Shown here: one piece after another, positions 52,703-63,640 of the stretch
How the letters are laid out: each line of letters begins with the position of its first letter
Numbering within the stretch: the stretch's first letter is position 1
NCBI GenBank assembly: GCA_037349315.1
Contig: JBAIAC010000001.1
Coordinates: 31,620,001-31,684,000 of the forward strand
Source: Chelydra serpentina
Taxonomy: Eukaryota > Chordata > Testudines > Chelydridae
Direction of reading: 5' to 3'
Length of the DNA stretch: 64,000 nt
The notes under the pieces: model-generated
Told to the model about the DNA's origin: nothing
Database searches by the model: none
The model's input: only the letters and a program-made list of their open reading frames with translations
Translations under genes and position numbers: made by a program

Positions 52703-55700
52703 CACTCCCTGAGTTCTGATCGGAAGGGACATGGCTTGCCAATCTTTGTGGCAATTAGCCTCTTCAAAGAAGCAGGAGATCTGATTTCCTGCCTCTTCAT
52801 TAGAGCAAGTTAAATAGTAAAAATAATATTGTTTGCAATATGTTCCCACAGAGAAGGGGCAAAGATTGCCTTGCTGTGATTTGTGCGCCCATATAGTTAA
52901 CTGTTAGTGAGTATTTGGATCATTTGCCTGGTGCTCATGAAAGTGTTCTTGAATTTACCAAGAAGAGTTATTCATCTGAAAAATTTATTTCGAAAAGTGC
53001 CCTACTCACTGTTTGTTATTCTTCTGTTAAAAAAGGTTTCATTTAGACAACAAGGGTGCAACAAGACACCAGATGACTTAGGTGACATATCACAAAACAC
53101 AAACTGCTACACAGTTATGGAGCAGAAACAATCCCATGGGAGTCAAGTGATCAGTCACAAAACCTGAATATTTAACAAGTGGTTGTAGAAAATAAATCAT
53201 GAACAACCCCTGGGCTGAAAATTGTTTGTCCAAACTAGACAGCAAATACTCACAAATAAAAGGTGCAATAGAAAAATTCAGAATTGGTTCATGAATGATT
53301 TTCTACTCTGTACATGGGCAAAATTCCTAACAAATAATTCAGCCAGCTCTTCTCTTCACTATCATAGAGCACATAGTCCTAAAGAGAAGACACACATATC
53401 TAGATCTTTATTTGAAAAATTCAACCCCAGAATTTCATGGAGGTTAAATGGCATCATTATAGTCCTCTGTAGGAGGGTGGAGAAATGTGAAAAACTCTCT
53501 TTAAAAAATAGGTTTTCTTAACTGCAATTCAATAAAAGTAATTTTGCAGCTAAGACAAAGTAATGACCACGTTTCTGAGATTTGTAATACATTGCAGGAG
53601 CTGGGCCCAAGGGCAGCAAATACTTATTACTGGCAGTGTGTATGCTCTTTCAATCAACATAAAATATTATGTAGTTCAGTCTGACACAGTCAGCAGACAG
53701 TCTGCACATAACACTGCTACAATGAGTCTAATTTCAAGAACAGCTCAGAGCCAGAAGTAAATAAACAACATTAAATAATAAATAAAACTAACCAACTTTG
53801 CACAGAGAGAAGTACTGAGCCAGAGCAGCTGCACTTCTGCTGTATTATTTTAATTTTTGGTGATCATCACCGTTTGCAGGAGATGGAGTCTCCAAAGCCA
53901 CCAGAGCCTGGAAATAAGCAAAGGTGGGAGAGAGAATAAAATGGCATTTAATTCTAGAACCAGGCAGGAATGGGGTGCCTGTCTCCAAAGGGTGATGTTT
54001 ACCAAGAAGGGGAAGGGATTGCTGTTTCAAATAATAGTTTGGGAGGGTGCGCATCTGTGCTTCTTGGATGACAAGGAACAGGCATTGTTAATTATGCTGT
54101 TGCTATGAACAACAGTCTGAGTTCCTATAGCCAACCCCATCCATCCAGGGCTGACAGCCAAACTATTTCTCTCAAAGACTAAACAGATAATAGCTCCAAG
54201 ATGGATTCAGTGTCTCTCACAGATAAACTAGGGATGCATAGTGGTTCCTAATTAGCCCTTGTCAGACATGAAATGATGGCAAAGCGATGAGAGTCTGTTT
54301 TTACGAGGGATTGCAAGCCAGTTTGCTCCTGTGTGCATTTTTACCCTTACGAGGACAGCTTAGTGGGACCCACCATGATTTGCTGGGTTCTGCTAAATAA
54401 AAGGAGTGGGTCAGCTGGTCAGCCTCATGGTAAAGGTAGTTCATCAAATAGCACCCTGAAGACTCTGCGGAAAGGAGTGGAATGACTGGTGGTCACCTTC
54501 TGAAGAGCACATCTGTCCCAGTACTGGTATAGAAGGATACGGGGCCTCTCATTTTCAGCCTCCCCTAAGGAGAGCTTCCATCGGATGGTAGACATCCAAA
54601 GACTGTTTCAGGGAGAGGTTTATGTAGGGGTTGAGGAGCGAGGACCCAGAACTGGGGAATTTGGGGCTAGTCTCAAAAATGTTGATAATTCAGGTTGGCA
54701 TCTAAACAAAGCCTGAACTCAGGAGCTTTGCCCATCGCTAGGTTTTGTTACATATGGGTGAATGAGCCCAAATCTCAAGACATATTTAACTGAATTTTTT
54801 TTAAAGCTATAGATCAATTTACTTAAATAGCTCCCCAGATGAACCCTAACATGCTGTCTATTTTCTCTTAAATAATCATATTTGGACCTCAGCAGATCTG
54901 GCTTTCTGTGTGGGGCTGTCTGCCATCTTCAAAACTCATGCTTATTCTGGGCTTCCTCAGGAGATATCATCTGAGCCAAAGAAGCTTTGGAAAGTGCCCA
55001 GCAGACAATACAATGGACCTGAGATGCCATGGATTGTCACCAAAGGGGACCTGGAGTGTAGCCACTCGGATAGATGGAGAGGGAGTTGGGATCAGGCAAA
55101 CGGAGAGGGATGTGGGTGCATTGAGAGCAATGAGTACAGCTGGTCAACTTAAAAATATATATATATTCAAATTTTGACAAAGTTTTAAATAGAGGGGAAG
55201 TTTTTCATTGAATATATTCAAAAATAAGAGGTGGGGAATGGACATCAGAAGTATCAGTTACAATTAATTAAGCTTGGAGTGGCCACCTCCACTTTTGGGG
55301 TCATTAAGAAGTGATGTCACCACTGCTTCATGTTCCTTTGGTGGCAAAAGGGGAGAAAAAAAACAAACACAACCCTATCTAAAAGATATCACACCTTCCC
55401 ACAGAGAAGGTTAATGTTTCCAAGAATTGCATACTAAGTTTCTCTAGTTATTTCTATTATAGTCAGAGCAGCAACTGAAATACTTTAAACAAATAAAAAT
55501 AATGTTAAGTTTTTGATTATGCACCTTTTTGGGTACTTAACTCCTTAAAATGTGTGCTTTTAGCGCTTCAAGCACCTTTCCTGATGAGCTAAGAAACATC
55601 TTTACCTAAGCCACATGACTCACTGTAGGAAATGAAGGCCCTCAAGAACTGCATACCACCTGGAGTCTAGTATTTGCACTTTTACAGCATGTACCTTGAC

Positions 55701-55770
55701 AAATGCTTATTTGTTATGGTTGCGCCTAAAACACCATCTAAGAATGGGACACCAAAACACTATGCACTGT
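52703..55770. other. No gene seen
   Basis: The longest repeat-poor stretch of the window. Frames such as 52907-53167, 53222-53521 and 54908-55177 carry no domain I recognise. An AT run lies at 55153-55165. Exons of a flanking gene cannot be excluded without comparison, but no splice-bounded conserved frame is apparent. Confidence 0.35.
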
Positions 55771-55948
55771 ACATAAGAATAGCCATACTGGATCGGATCA
55801 AAGATTCATTTAGCCCAGTATCCTGTCTTCTGACAGTGGCCAATGCCAGGTGCCCCAGAGGGAATGAACAGAGTAGGTAAATCAGCAAGTGATCCATCCC
55901 ATCTCCCATTCCCAGCTTCTGGCAAACAGTGGCTAGGGATACCATTTA
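55771..55948 (+). repeat. 'cataagaatagccatactgg' interspersed repeat
   Basis: A good copy of an abundant turtle/crocodilian repeat: 'acataagaatagccatactg', 'tagcccagtatcctgtcttc', 'tgacagtggccaatgccagg', 'agagggaatgaacagagtag' and 'cccattcccagcttctggca'. Truncated at both ends. A more diverged piece lies at 15139-15235. The family class is not certain to me. Confidence 0.75.
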
Positions 55949-56285
55949 ACTTTCACTTTTTAAAGGATGTCTTTTGGCCTCTGACTGCTTCTTTCACTTT
56001 GTTGGTTAGCCAAGGTGGCACTTTTTTGTTCTCTTACTATGTTTTTTTTAAATCTGGGGTAAGTTGAGCCACTATTATCATGTCTTTAAAAAGTTTCCAT
56101 GCAGCTTGCAGGGATTTTACTTTTGGTGCTGTACCTTTTAATTTCTGTTTAACTAACTTCTTCATTTTTGTGTAATCCCCCTTTCTGAAATTAAATGCTA
56201 CAGCGCTGGGCTGTTGTGGTGTTTTCCCTGCCACAGGGATGTTTAAATTTAATTATATTATGGTCACTATTACCAAGTGATCCAA
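55949..56285 (-). mobile_element. CR1 LINE ORF2 fragment (endonuclease end and linker)
   Basis: On the minus strand, LGNSDHNIIKF (near 56275-56240) is the SDH-containing C-terminal motif of the apurinic-type endonuclease. The next frame gives MAGKTPQQPSAVAFNFRKGD and KQKLKGTAPKVKSLQAAWKL, then VPPWLTNKVKEAVRGQKTSF. This is the known CR1 region between endonuclease and RT. Frameshifts (an extra A near 56240 and another near 56037-56045) break the frame. It is truncated at both ends. Confidence 0.9.
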
Positions 56286-56633
56286 ACTGAATATGCAACA
56301 CTGCCTGCCCAAAGAGTTTACAGTCTAATTAAATAAGACTGACAAATGATGAGGCGTGGCGCGGGGGGGAGATATAACATGGAAGCAGAGCACACAAAGT
56401 GATGGTTTGCAAGCATTGTTCAAGTTCTGCATTTTTTTTTCCTTTTTGGTGAGGACCTGTTAAATGTGGAGGAGCTAAAAGAAAACACAAAGGAAAGGAG
56501 AATGGGACACTGATGTGAGGATGGTAGAAGAAGGTTTGGATGGAGAGGAGCGTGGAAGGCAGTACAAGTTTGGTTGAATGAAGAGACTAAGAGCAGGTGT
56601 GAGCAGAGGTTGGAGGAGTAATCAGTCAGACAC
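56286..56633. other. No gene seen
   Basis: Short old SINE-like motif 'cccaaagagtttacagtcta' at 56308-56327, then purine-rich sequence. Nothing else identified. Confidence 0.4.
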
Positions 56634-56636
56634 TAA

Positions 56637-57242
56637 GGGTACGTCTACACTACCCACTGGATCGGCGGGTAGCAATCGGTCTATCGGGGTCGATTTAGCA
56701 CATCTAGTCTAGACGCGCTAAATCAATCCCCGAGCGCTCTCCCATTGACTCCTGTACTCCACCATGGCAAGAGGCACAGGCAGTCGACAGGGGAGCAGCC
56801 GCAGTCAACTCAGCGCTGTGAAGACGCCACAGTAAGTTGATCTAGGTACGCCGACTTCTGCTACGCTATTCTCATAGCTGAAGTTGCGTATCTAAGCCCT
56901 GGGCTACACTGGGGGGGGGGGGGTCGATCTACGATACGCAACTTCAGCTACATGAATAACGTAGCTCAAGTCGGCGTATTGTAATCGACTTACCTGGCCA
57001 TGAGGACGGCAGTGAGTAGATCAGTGCCGCTCCCCCGTCGACTCCGCTTCTGCCTTTCACCGAGATGGATTTCCAGAGTTGATGAGGAGCGCGTTCGGGG
57101 ATCGATTAGGCGCGTTTAAATGAGACGTGATAAATCGATCCCCGATAGATCGATTGCTACCCGCCGATCCGGCAGGTAGTGAAGACAAGCCCTTAGATTG
57201 ATTCCCGCCCCCTCCACCCCCCCCCCCAGTATAGACCAAGGT
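56637..57242 (+). mobile_element. Harbinger-type MITE split by a second copy
   Basis: The outer copy begins GGGTACGTCTACACTACC and runs to about 56892 ('gaagttgcgtatc'). It resumes after the inner insertion at 57193 with 'ttagattgattcccgccccc' and closes with 'tatagaccaaggt', the inverse of the start. TAA flanks both sides (56634-56636, 57243-57245). The sequence aligns with 6253-6548 but has lost many CpGs, so it is older. Confidence 0.87.
56896..57192 (-). mobile_element. Inner antisense Harbinger MITE (297 bp)
   Basis: Reversed, it begins GGGCTTGTCTTCACTACCTG and follows the 6253-6548 copy along its full length. It sits in the opposite orientation inside the older copy. The flanks are TAA (56893-56895) and TTA (57193-57195), presumably one TWA site with a single later change. 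It contains a G12-13 run near 56910-56922, absent from the 6.25-kb copy. Confidence 0.87.
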
Positions 57243-57373
57243 TAACAGAAAAGAAAAACTGCACAAAAACAGTCAACATCATCAGCATCCAAAGTTTTAC
57301 CTTCAGCTTCTTCTGCTGCTGCTACTGCTCCTGCCTACTACATGCATAAATTGCTTCACATAGCAATAAGGGT

Positions 57374-58103
57374 TGTGACAAAGCTCTGTCCTTGTCTCTG
57401 TGGATCCCGCGTTTCATGGCGGATTTTGCTAGTCTCAGAGGCTCACTGTGACCCTCCACATAGCCCTTCTCTCTCTAGAGGCAAGGGTCACAGCCTACTG
57501 AGCCATTTTCATCATAAGCCAGCGAGGGAGGTGAGGCGAAGCTATTCTCCCTTGCACAGTCTCTGTTGTGTCCCAGTCTCAGTGATTAATGGGGGGGGGG
57601 GGGAAGAGGGAGAAGGAGCCCAGGCCTGCCCTCTACTCTGGGCTCCAGCCCAGGGACCCTAATAGTATCAGCTATGGTAGATGACCTTTTAGAAACAGGA
57701 CGCATACAATTCCCTGGGCTACTTCCACAGCAGCCCCTCACTTCCTCAAGCTCCACTTCACCCTTACCTCAGGGCCTCCTTCCTTGTGTCTGATATGGTG
57801 TGTACTGCTCAGCCTCTCCAACAGTGCAACTTCCTCCCACAGCTCCTGACATGCACACCCACCTGACTAACTAGGAGGTTTTTAACTAGTTTCAGCCAGC
57901 CCCTGATCGGCTTCAGGTGTCCCAATCAACCTAGCTGTCTCCGCTGCTTTCTGGAAGGATCTTAATTGGCCCCAAGTGCCTTGATTAACCTGGAGCAACT
58001 GCCATTTGGTTACCATGGTAACAGGGATTTGTTTAGCCTGGGGCTAACATACCTACCTGTTTCTCTCCTCTTTCCTATAGCCATCTGGCCTTGCCCCATC
58101 ACA
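57374..58103 (-). mobile_element. Solo LTR (730 bp), antisense
   Basis: TG...CA bounded (plus strand TGTGACAAAG ... CCCCATCACA), with inverted TGTGA tips. It is flanked by GGGT (57370-57373) and GGAT (58104-58107), an imperfect 4-bp duplication. Promoter-like features are on the minus strand: 'ggccaattaagatcc' and 'gttaaaaacctcctag', which in the family I recall corresponds to a TATA region. It contains a G12 run near 57590-57602. No internal coding sequence adjoins. Confidence 0.75.
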
Positions 58104-58107
58104 GGAT

Positions 58108-59514
58108 GAATTTACTTCATCATGGTTAAGAGGCATATTGAATATGCTACACATTCTTAGGCCTTTGTTGTACAATCCACACCGAGTCCACCCTCCCTCC
58201 ACAACTAGAGCTCCTAGAGCACAATTCAAAGGGACATTTTTGCTCTCTCTGGATGAGCATGAAGTTTTAGATTGTTTTCCAATTCATTTTTTCAGAGGGT
58301 GATTTTTCTGGGGAGACTGAACCTTTCTGAATCTGAGAGCTTAATGAAACTCAGTTTGGTTTTGAATTGTCATTTAATCATAGAGGATTTGAACCTGAAA
58401 CTTAGATCAGAAGTGAAAGGTTGAAAATACCATATGAATGGAGATGGATGAAAAAATTCATCAAGCCCCTTGTGAAGTGATGCTAGCTAATATGACAGAT
58501 CTAGCAACAGATTCTACTCCCCTTGAAGTCCAATGCAATATTTCCTGTTGACTCCAATGACACCAACATTGAGCCCCTGCCCCTTCATTTCTAATCCATT
58601 TTTAAAGGCAGTGCTCTAACTTCACGGGGAAAAATATATTGGTTCAGAGACAGCATTGATGTCTCTAAGTCCATTTGATCTGAGGTGGGAAAGATAAATA
58701 GCAAAGATTCTAAATGCACAAATGTAAGAGGAATAGATGGACTAACGGACAGAGCTATGGTTACTTCTCACTCTGGGATATTATCTTCAGGTTTATTACT
58801 GGTCAACATGAAGGATGTGAGCTAAATTTCAAAACTACTTAGTTATCTGTCATGCAATTATGGGGCTCAGAAAAGAAATTCACAGTAGACAGAAAAGAAT
58901 TACCTTGTGACCCTTTCAAAGACTGTGATTAAAGTAATTTTAAGAGTGTTCTGCAAAATTCCTCTGTCCACTAGCAAATACGAATAGGGAGGACATTCAT
59001 AGTCAGAAATTAGTGGTAACTGGGAGTACCACCAATATTTGTACTTCACCTTATTTTCTGCCTTTCAAAAACATGTAATCTCTCTGTACTAGAAGGCTCA
59101 GAGGTCCATTACGGCTAAATTTCCATCTACTGCTACCAATGCTGTTTGAAGCAGTTTCAGGCAGTTTGTTATAGTTGTGTGCTTTCTGGCAGGCATGTGT
59201 AAGGAAACAATGACATTTTTATACAAGATGATTTTTGCTTAAGGGATTGATAATGGGATATGGAGTCTTTCACTTTTAGGACTCTGGTGCAAATCTAATC
59301 CAGGTCAGTGGTGACCAGAAGTTATTCCCATCTGACAACTGTTTGAGAGCAGATGTGAAACAAGTGGCCAGATGTGAAACAAGTGGCCAAGTCATAAAAC
59401 CACCAGCACAACTGTCACAAACTGGCCCCCATGAGGGCTGTCTTGGTACAGAGCCCAAAAACAGGATGGATTATGGAGATTAACCACTCCCTCTCAGTCC
59501 AGCGGTCCAGGAAC
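58108..59514. other. No gene seen; mini-MITE trace
   Basis: 58510-58595 ('gattctactccccttgaagt' to 'acattgagcccctgcccc') is a small palindromic MITE trace. 59355-59395 has a direct duplication ('cagatgtgaaacaagtggcc' twice). The remainder is unassigned. Confidence 0.4.
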
Positions 59515-60045
59515 AGCTAGTCGACAATTTTCAAGTGGGAAGTTTTCCTGCCCCCCCCCCCCCCCCAAATGCAGTTTCATCAAAACCTAAACTTTTCACA
59601 GGAAAAATGTTTTTCAACACAAAAAAATGCATTTTCTGTGGGAAACGTCAAAAGAAAACAGCAATAAAACCACCAACATTTTAAGTTGAAAGAAAATTTG
59701 TTTCATTTTGACTTAAAATGTTGGGCTTTTTTCCGTTTTGAAAAAAAAATGTTTCACAGCCACATGTTGAACCAAAATGACAATGTGTCTCTCATTTGAT
59801 TTAAAGTCATTTTGTTTCAGGTTTTTTAAACTGGGAAAAAAAAAAAAAAAAAAACACACAATCACACCTTGAGCTGAAACTAAAACTAAACTAAACTTTC
59901 CATTTTATTTCAAAATTGATTTGAAATGAAAACTTCTGTTTCAAACTGGTTCAAAATTTCCCTTGGGAAAAACCAAAACATTTTCAAAGGCTTTTTATTA
60001 GAAATCTCTCCTTGGTGAAAACCCAGTCTTCCAACCAGCTCCAGT
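59515..60045. repeat. AT-rich self-complementary repeat, copy 4
   Basis: Longest copy of the family: 'cacaaaaaaatgcattttct', 'tttcattttgacttaaaatg', 'ttcaaaattgatttgaaatg' and 'aaacattttcaaaggct', ending 'ccaaccagctcc' (the inverse of AGCTGGTTG). Includes a C18 run at 59551-59568 and an A20 run near 59838-59857. Confidence 0.5.
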
Positions 60046-60410
60046 TCTCACCTAAGCAGGGACGTATTAGCAGGGCACTGAGGGAAGTTCATCTGCCTTT
60101 TTGCCTGTCTTGTGGATAAAGAATGGACTTTTGTCACCAGCACTGTGAACCTTGCACTAGCACTTGACTTAATCCTGATCTCAATGAAGTCAACAGCAAA
60201 ATTCCCCCACACATCAAGGGACTGTAATTCAGTACAAAATGTGCCCTTCTCAAATCTCAAAGAGTGAAGTGGGGTGAGGGTGAGTGTGAATTGGGGCACC
60301 AAGCAGAAGAGATGTACGCGAGAAGGGAGAGCACTTACGGAGTGAAGAGAAGGCTCTGAGGTCCATTATCCCTCTGGGTGGAGAGAACATGTGTGAAAGA
60401 AAGAAAGTTA

Positions 60411-60682
60411 GGGCTTTCCTACATTATCCGCTGGATTGATGGGCGGCAATTGATCCAGTGAGTCTAGATGCGATAAACTGACTGCTGAGCGCTCTCTCAT
60501 CAACCCCGGTACTTCATCAGGGCGAGAGGCACAGGCGGAGTCGACGGGAGAGCGTCAACCGTCGACTTACCGCAGTGAAGACACCACGGTAAGTAGATCT
60601 AAGTACATCGACTTCAGGTACGTTATTCACATAGCTGAAGTTGTGTAACTTAGATCAACCCCCTCCCAGGTTAGAACAGGCC
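60411..60682 (+). mobile_element. Harbinger-type MITE, diverged copy (272 bp)
   Basis: Starts GGGCTTTCCTACATTATCCG and ends 'ggttagaacaggcc'. The flanks are TTA (60408-60410) and TCA (60683-60685). The body aligns with 56637-57242 ('gaggcacaggcggagtcgac', 'cagtgaagacaccacggtaa', 'cgttattcacatagctgaag'). More decayed CpGs make it an older insertion. Confidence 0.82.
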
Positions 60683-60729
60683 TCAGAGGGAAAATTTGTC
60701 GAGTAGAGGTGCGTGAATAAGGGATGTTT

Positions 60730-61075
60730 CAGATAGGAGGCCGAAGTGGGGAAAAATTGGTTTCAACTGATTTTATTTTTAAACAATTGCCTGGTTTTTG
60801 TTTAATTTTAGGACATTTTGGGGGTGTTTTTTCACCGTTTAAAAGAAATAGCTAAATTTCAAAACAGAATACTTTTCAAAACGAAGAGTCAAAACATTTC
60901 ATTTCAAAACTGTCTAAACAAAATGTTTCAGTTTGAAATGTTTCATTTTGACATTTCCAAAATGAAATGTTTTGACCTTTCCAACAATTTTTTCAAACAA
61001 AATGATGTGCTGAATTTGACCTGTATTTGCAAACAGTTTGAAGCCTTGAAAAAAGCATTTGTTGACAAAATTGTG
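60730..61075. repeat. AT-rich self-complementary repeat, copy 5
   Basis: 'cattttgacatttccaaaat', 'gaaatgttttgacctttcc' and 'tttcaaaacgaagagtcaaa' are typical of the family. The overlapping phenylalanine/lysine-rich frames at 60818-61242 are artefacts of composition. Confidence 0.45.
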
Positions 61076-61329
61076 CCCCACTGTATGTGTGAGGGAAGGG
61101 AACATGGTTGAAAAGACAGAGTATATGGGAAGAAGAGGGGAAAGGAGGGAGGAATGAGATGGATGGGACAGAGCCATTCATATTTTTTTAAAAGAAGATC
61201 AGGAATCCAAAATATACCAATTTCCCACCAATATTTTCCCACAGCCGATTAGCAGCCCTTAAATACTGCCCAGCAGAATTCACACAGCATGCCAGCCTTG
61301 TGGTTTTGCTCTCCCATTAACATTTAATA

Positions 61330-62167
61330 CACCAGACCCTCACTAGAACGCGCATCTATATAACGCGAATTCGGTTATAAAGCGGTCGCGCCCATGGATC
61401 CCAAATTTAATTACCACCCAGGGCAGGCGCCACTGCCTGGGGACAACAAGCCACCCCCAGACCGCCTCCCCAAGAGAAAAGCAGTAACAGCTTTTCACTC
61501 AATGACTGTGGAGGTTTGGTTTGTGAGCCGGAGGCACCCGTGAAATGCCAGCCCCTTGTGTGCACTGGAGAAGTTAATCCGAAAACCCCAAACCTGCAAT
61601 CTTTCCTGGGGGGGTTCCCTGCCTGCTGCTCCGAAGAGCTGCTCCGTGCGAGCTCTTTCATATTCGGGGACCATCCCCTCTTGGCCACCCCTGAAATCCC
61701 AAATGCAGCTCAGGCTTGCCGGGAAAGTCATCTCCGCTCTGAGCAGGACACTCAGCTCCTTGTGTGCACTGGGGCAGAGCTGTAACTAGGAATTTCTGCG
61801 CCCGAGGCAGGGGCACAGAAATTCCTAGTCCTCCCCTCTGCCGAATTGCCGCCGAAGCCGCGGGACCGGCAGACCTCCTGCAGGCAAGCGGCAGCGGCTT
61901 CAGCGGCAGGGCAGAAGTGCTGCTAATAATATTCTCCGCCAAAGCCGCGGACCTCCCGCAGGCAAGCTGGGGCGGCTTCGGTGGCGGGGGAGGAAGGGGC
62001 GCCCCAGCAGCAGGCTTTTCCCTGCTATCTTTCCTGGGGGGGGGGGTTCCCTGCCTGCTGCTCTGAGGATATACTGTACTGTATGTAATTTCATTTTAAC
62101 GCGGTCCCCGCTATAATGCGGTACTTGGCATGGATCCCAAGTCCCGCGTTATAGTGAGGGTCCGGTG
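61330..62167. mobile_element. TA-flanked transposon with composite interior (838 bp)
   Basis: Left end CACCAGACCCTCACTAGAAC then 'gcgcatctatataacgcg'. Right end reversed CACCGGACCCTCACTATAAC then 'gcgggacttgggatccat'. TA flanks both sides (61328-61329, 62168-62169). Such 'ccctcgctataacgcg' ends are familiar from Tc1/mariner (Tigger-like) non-autonomous elements. The interior is a GC-rich mosaic with direct duplications (61599-61631 with 62027-62062; 61554-61568 with 61758-61772). No transposase was seen; the frames here are incidental. Confidence 0.78.
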
Positions 62168-62765
62168 TACATTCTGATTCAGCCTCAGCGTGCTGTCAGT
62201 GCTCAGGCCCTCCAGTCCCACCCCAACCTGAGCACTGACATTCTCCATCGACCCAGTCCTGCAGACATTTGTGCTGCATATTGACCCAACCTGGGGTTCA
62301 GCTGTGCATCCACGGACTTGCTTAGTTTCCCCAGCACAGCCAGAGATATCAACAAGAATAAAGTTAAATTGATTGCCTTAGTGTCTACTGCACAGATCTT
62401 CCCCACCCCTCTTCATTACAAAACTGTGAAGGAGATTTTTAGTTGGCAATAATCTCACAAACAAATTAGCTTGACTTTAACTCCATTATGTAGGCTAGTC
62501 TCTCTTGAATTCTGCACCATTAACACAGGAAATGGGCTCATTAATTATGGATGGTGTATACACTTAGTTTAAGTAATTCAAGGAATACGTTAGGTGGTTT
62601 GTGGTGGCATCTCTCTTAATCATGTGGGTACTGTTGGAATGTCTTTCCCAGAGTGCAGCATGTTTCTGGATGCACAATATTTAGATTCAGAGTAACAGAC
62701 TCTTTGAGGTACTCTGTAGAGACAGGGATGGGTGGAACAGGTTTGGATAAAAATAAAATTGAACC
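62168..62765. other. No gene seen
   Basis: Unassigned. 'gattcagagtaacagactct' near 62684-62703 faintly resembles the tip of the 28.2-kb palindromic repeat. Confidence 0.35.
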
Positions 62766-63136
62766 CAGGGCCGGCTCCAGGCACCAGCCAACCAAGCATG
62801 TGCTTGGGGCGGCACCTGGAGGGGTTTGGTTTTTTTTTTTAATTTTTTAAAAAAAAACAAACCCACTCTTCCCGGCGCCCCGGGCAGGGGAGCGGGGAGG
62901 CAGGCGTGCCGCCCTCCCTGCCGGCACCCTGGCAGCAGGGGGCGGCTGTGCCGTGCTCCCCGCCGGTGCCCCGGCCGGAGCAGCAGGGGGCAGCTATGCT
63001 GCGCTCCCAGCCGGTGCCCCAGTCGAGGCAGCGGGACCGCGGGCGAGCCACGCTCCCCACCAGCGCCCTCGCTGGGGGAGCGGGGCGGCCAGCAGCTTTT
63101 TTGCCTGGGGCGGCAAAAACGCCGGAGCCGGCCCTG
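62766..63136. mobile_element. Non-autonomous hAT element (371 bp), perfect TSD
   Basis: Starts CAGGGCCGGCTCCAGGCACC and ends with the inverted CCGGAGCCGGCCCTG. It is flanked by a perfect 8-bp duplication ATTGAACC (62758-62765, 63137-63144). A poly-T/poly-A stretch (62829-62857) lies inside, then a GC-rich core with quasi-repeats of 'ccggtgccccggccggagca' type. Same family as 14837-15138. High CpG content suggests it is young. The overlapping frames are not genes. Confidence 0.94.
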
Positions 63137-63144
63137 ATTGAACC

Positions 63145-63640
63145 AAACCTTTGTCTCAAACTGAGCCTCTGTTTATTACTGGCATTCATAAAACTTCCAT
63201 TAACATTTGTATGTTGCCTTCCACTTTTGATGCACCTTTGCCCATCAGTATTTCACTCGGGAGTGGAAACAGAATTATCAGGAACATAGTGGATTGATCA
63301 TAGGACTGGAAGCTATGCACTCCAGAGTCCTAATCCCAGCTTTAACATGGACTCAATGGGTGGCCTTAGGTGAATCCTCCCTGCTTCTGTGCAGTAAGCC
63401 ACATACTCTCCCGCAATCGATAAAAAGAGGCTAATATTTAAGTAAAGCGATCTGCATTTACCACACTATGGTATATATATATACACCCAGCCATTATCTC
63501 CCATTCTAAGTCCAGGGTAATAGCAATGGTTTCTCAGATAGCAACTGTCTTCCAATCAAGGCACTTCTGTGGAATCTATTATGACAGTATCTCACCTCCT
63601 CATAGTCCACCTTGGAATTTATCTTCACAATGTGTCTAGG
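63145..63640. other. No gene seen; short (TA)n
   Basis: Contains an AT run at 63471-63482. Nothing else recognised. Confidence 0.4.
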
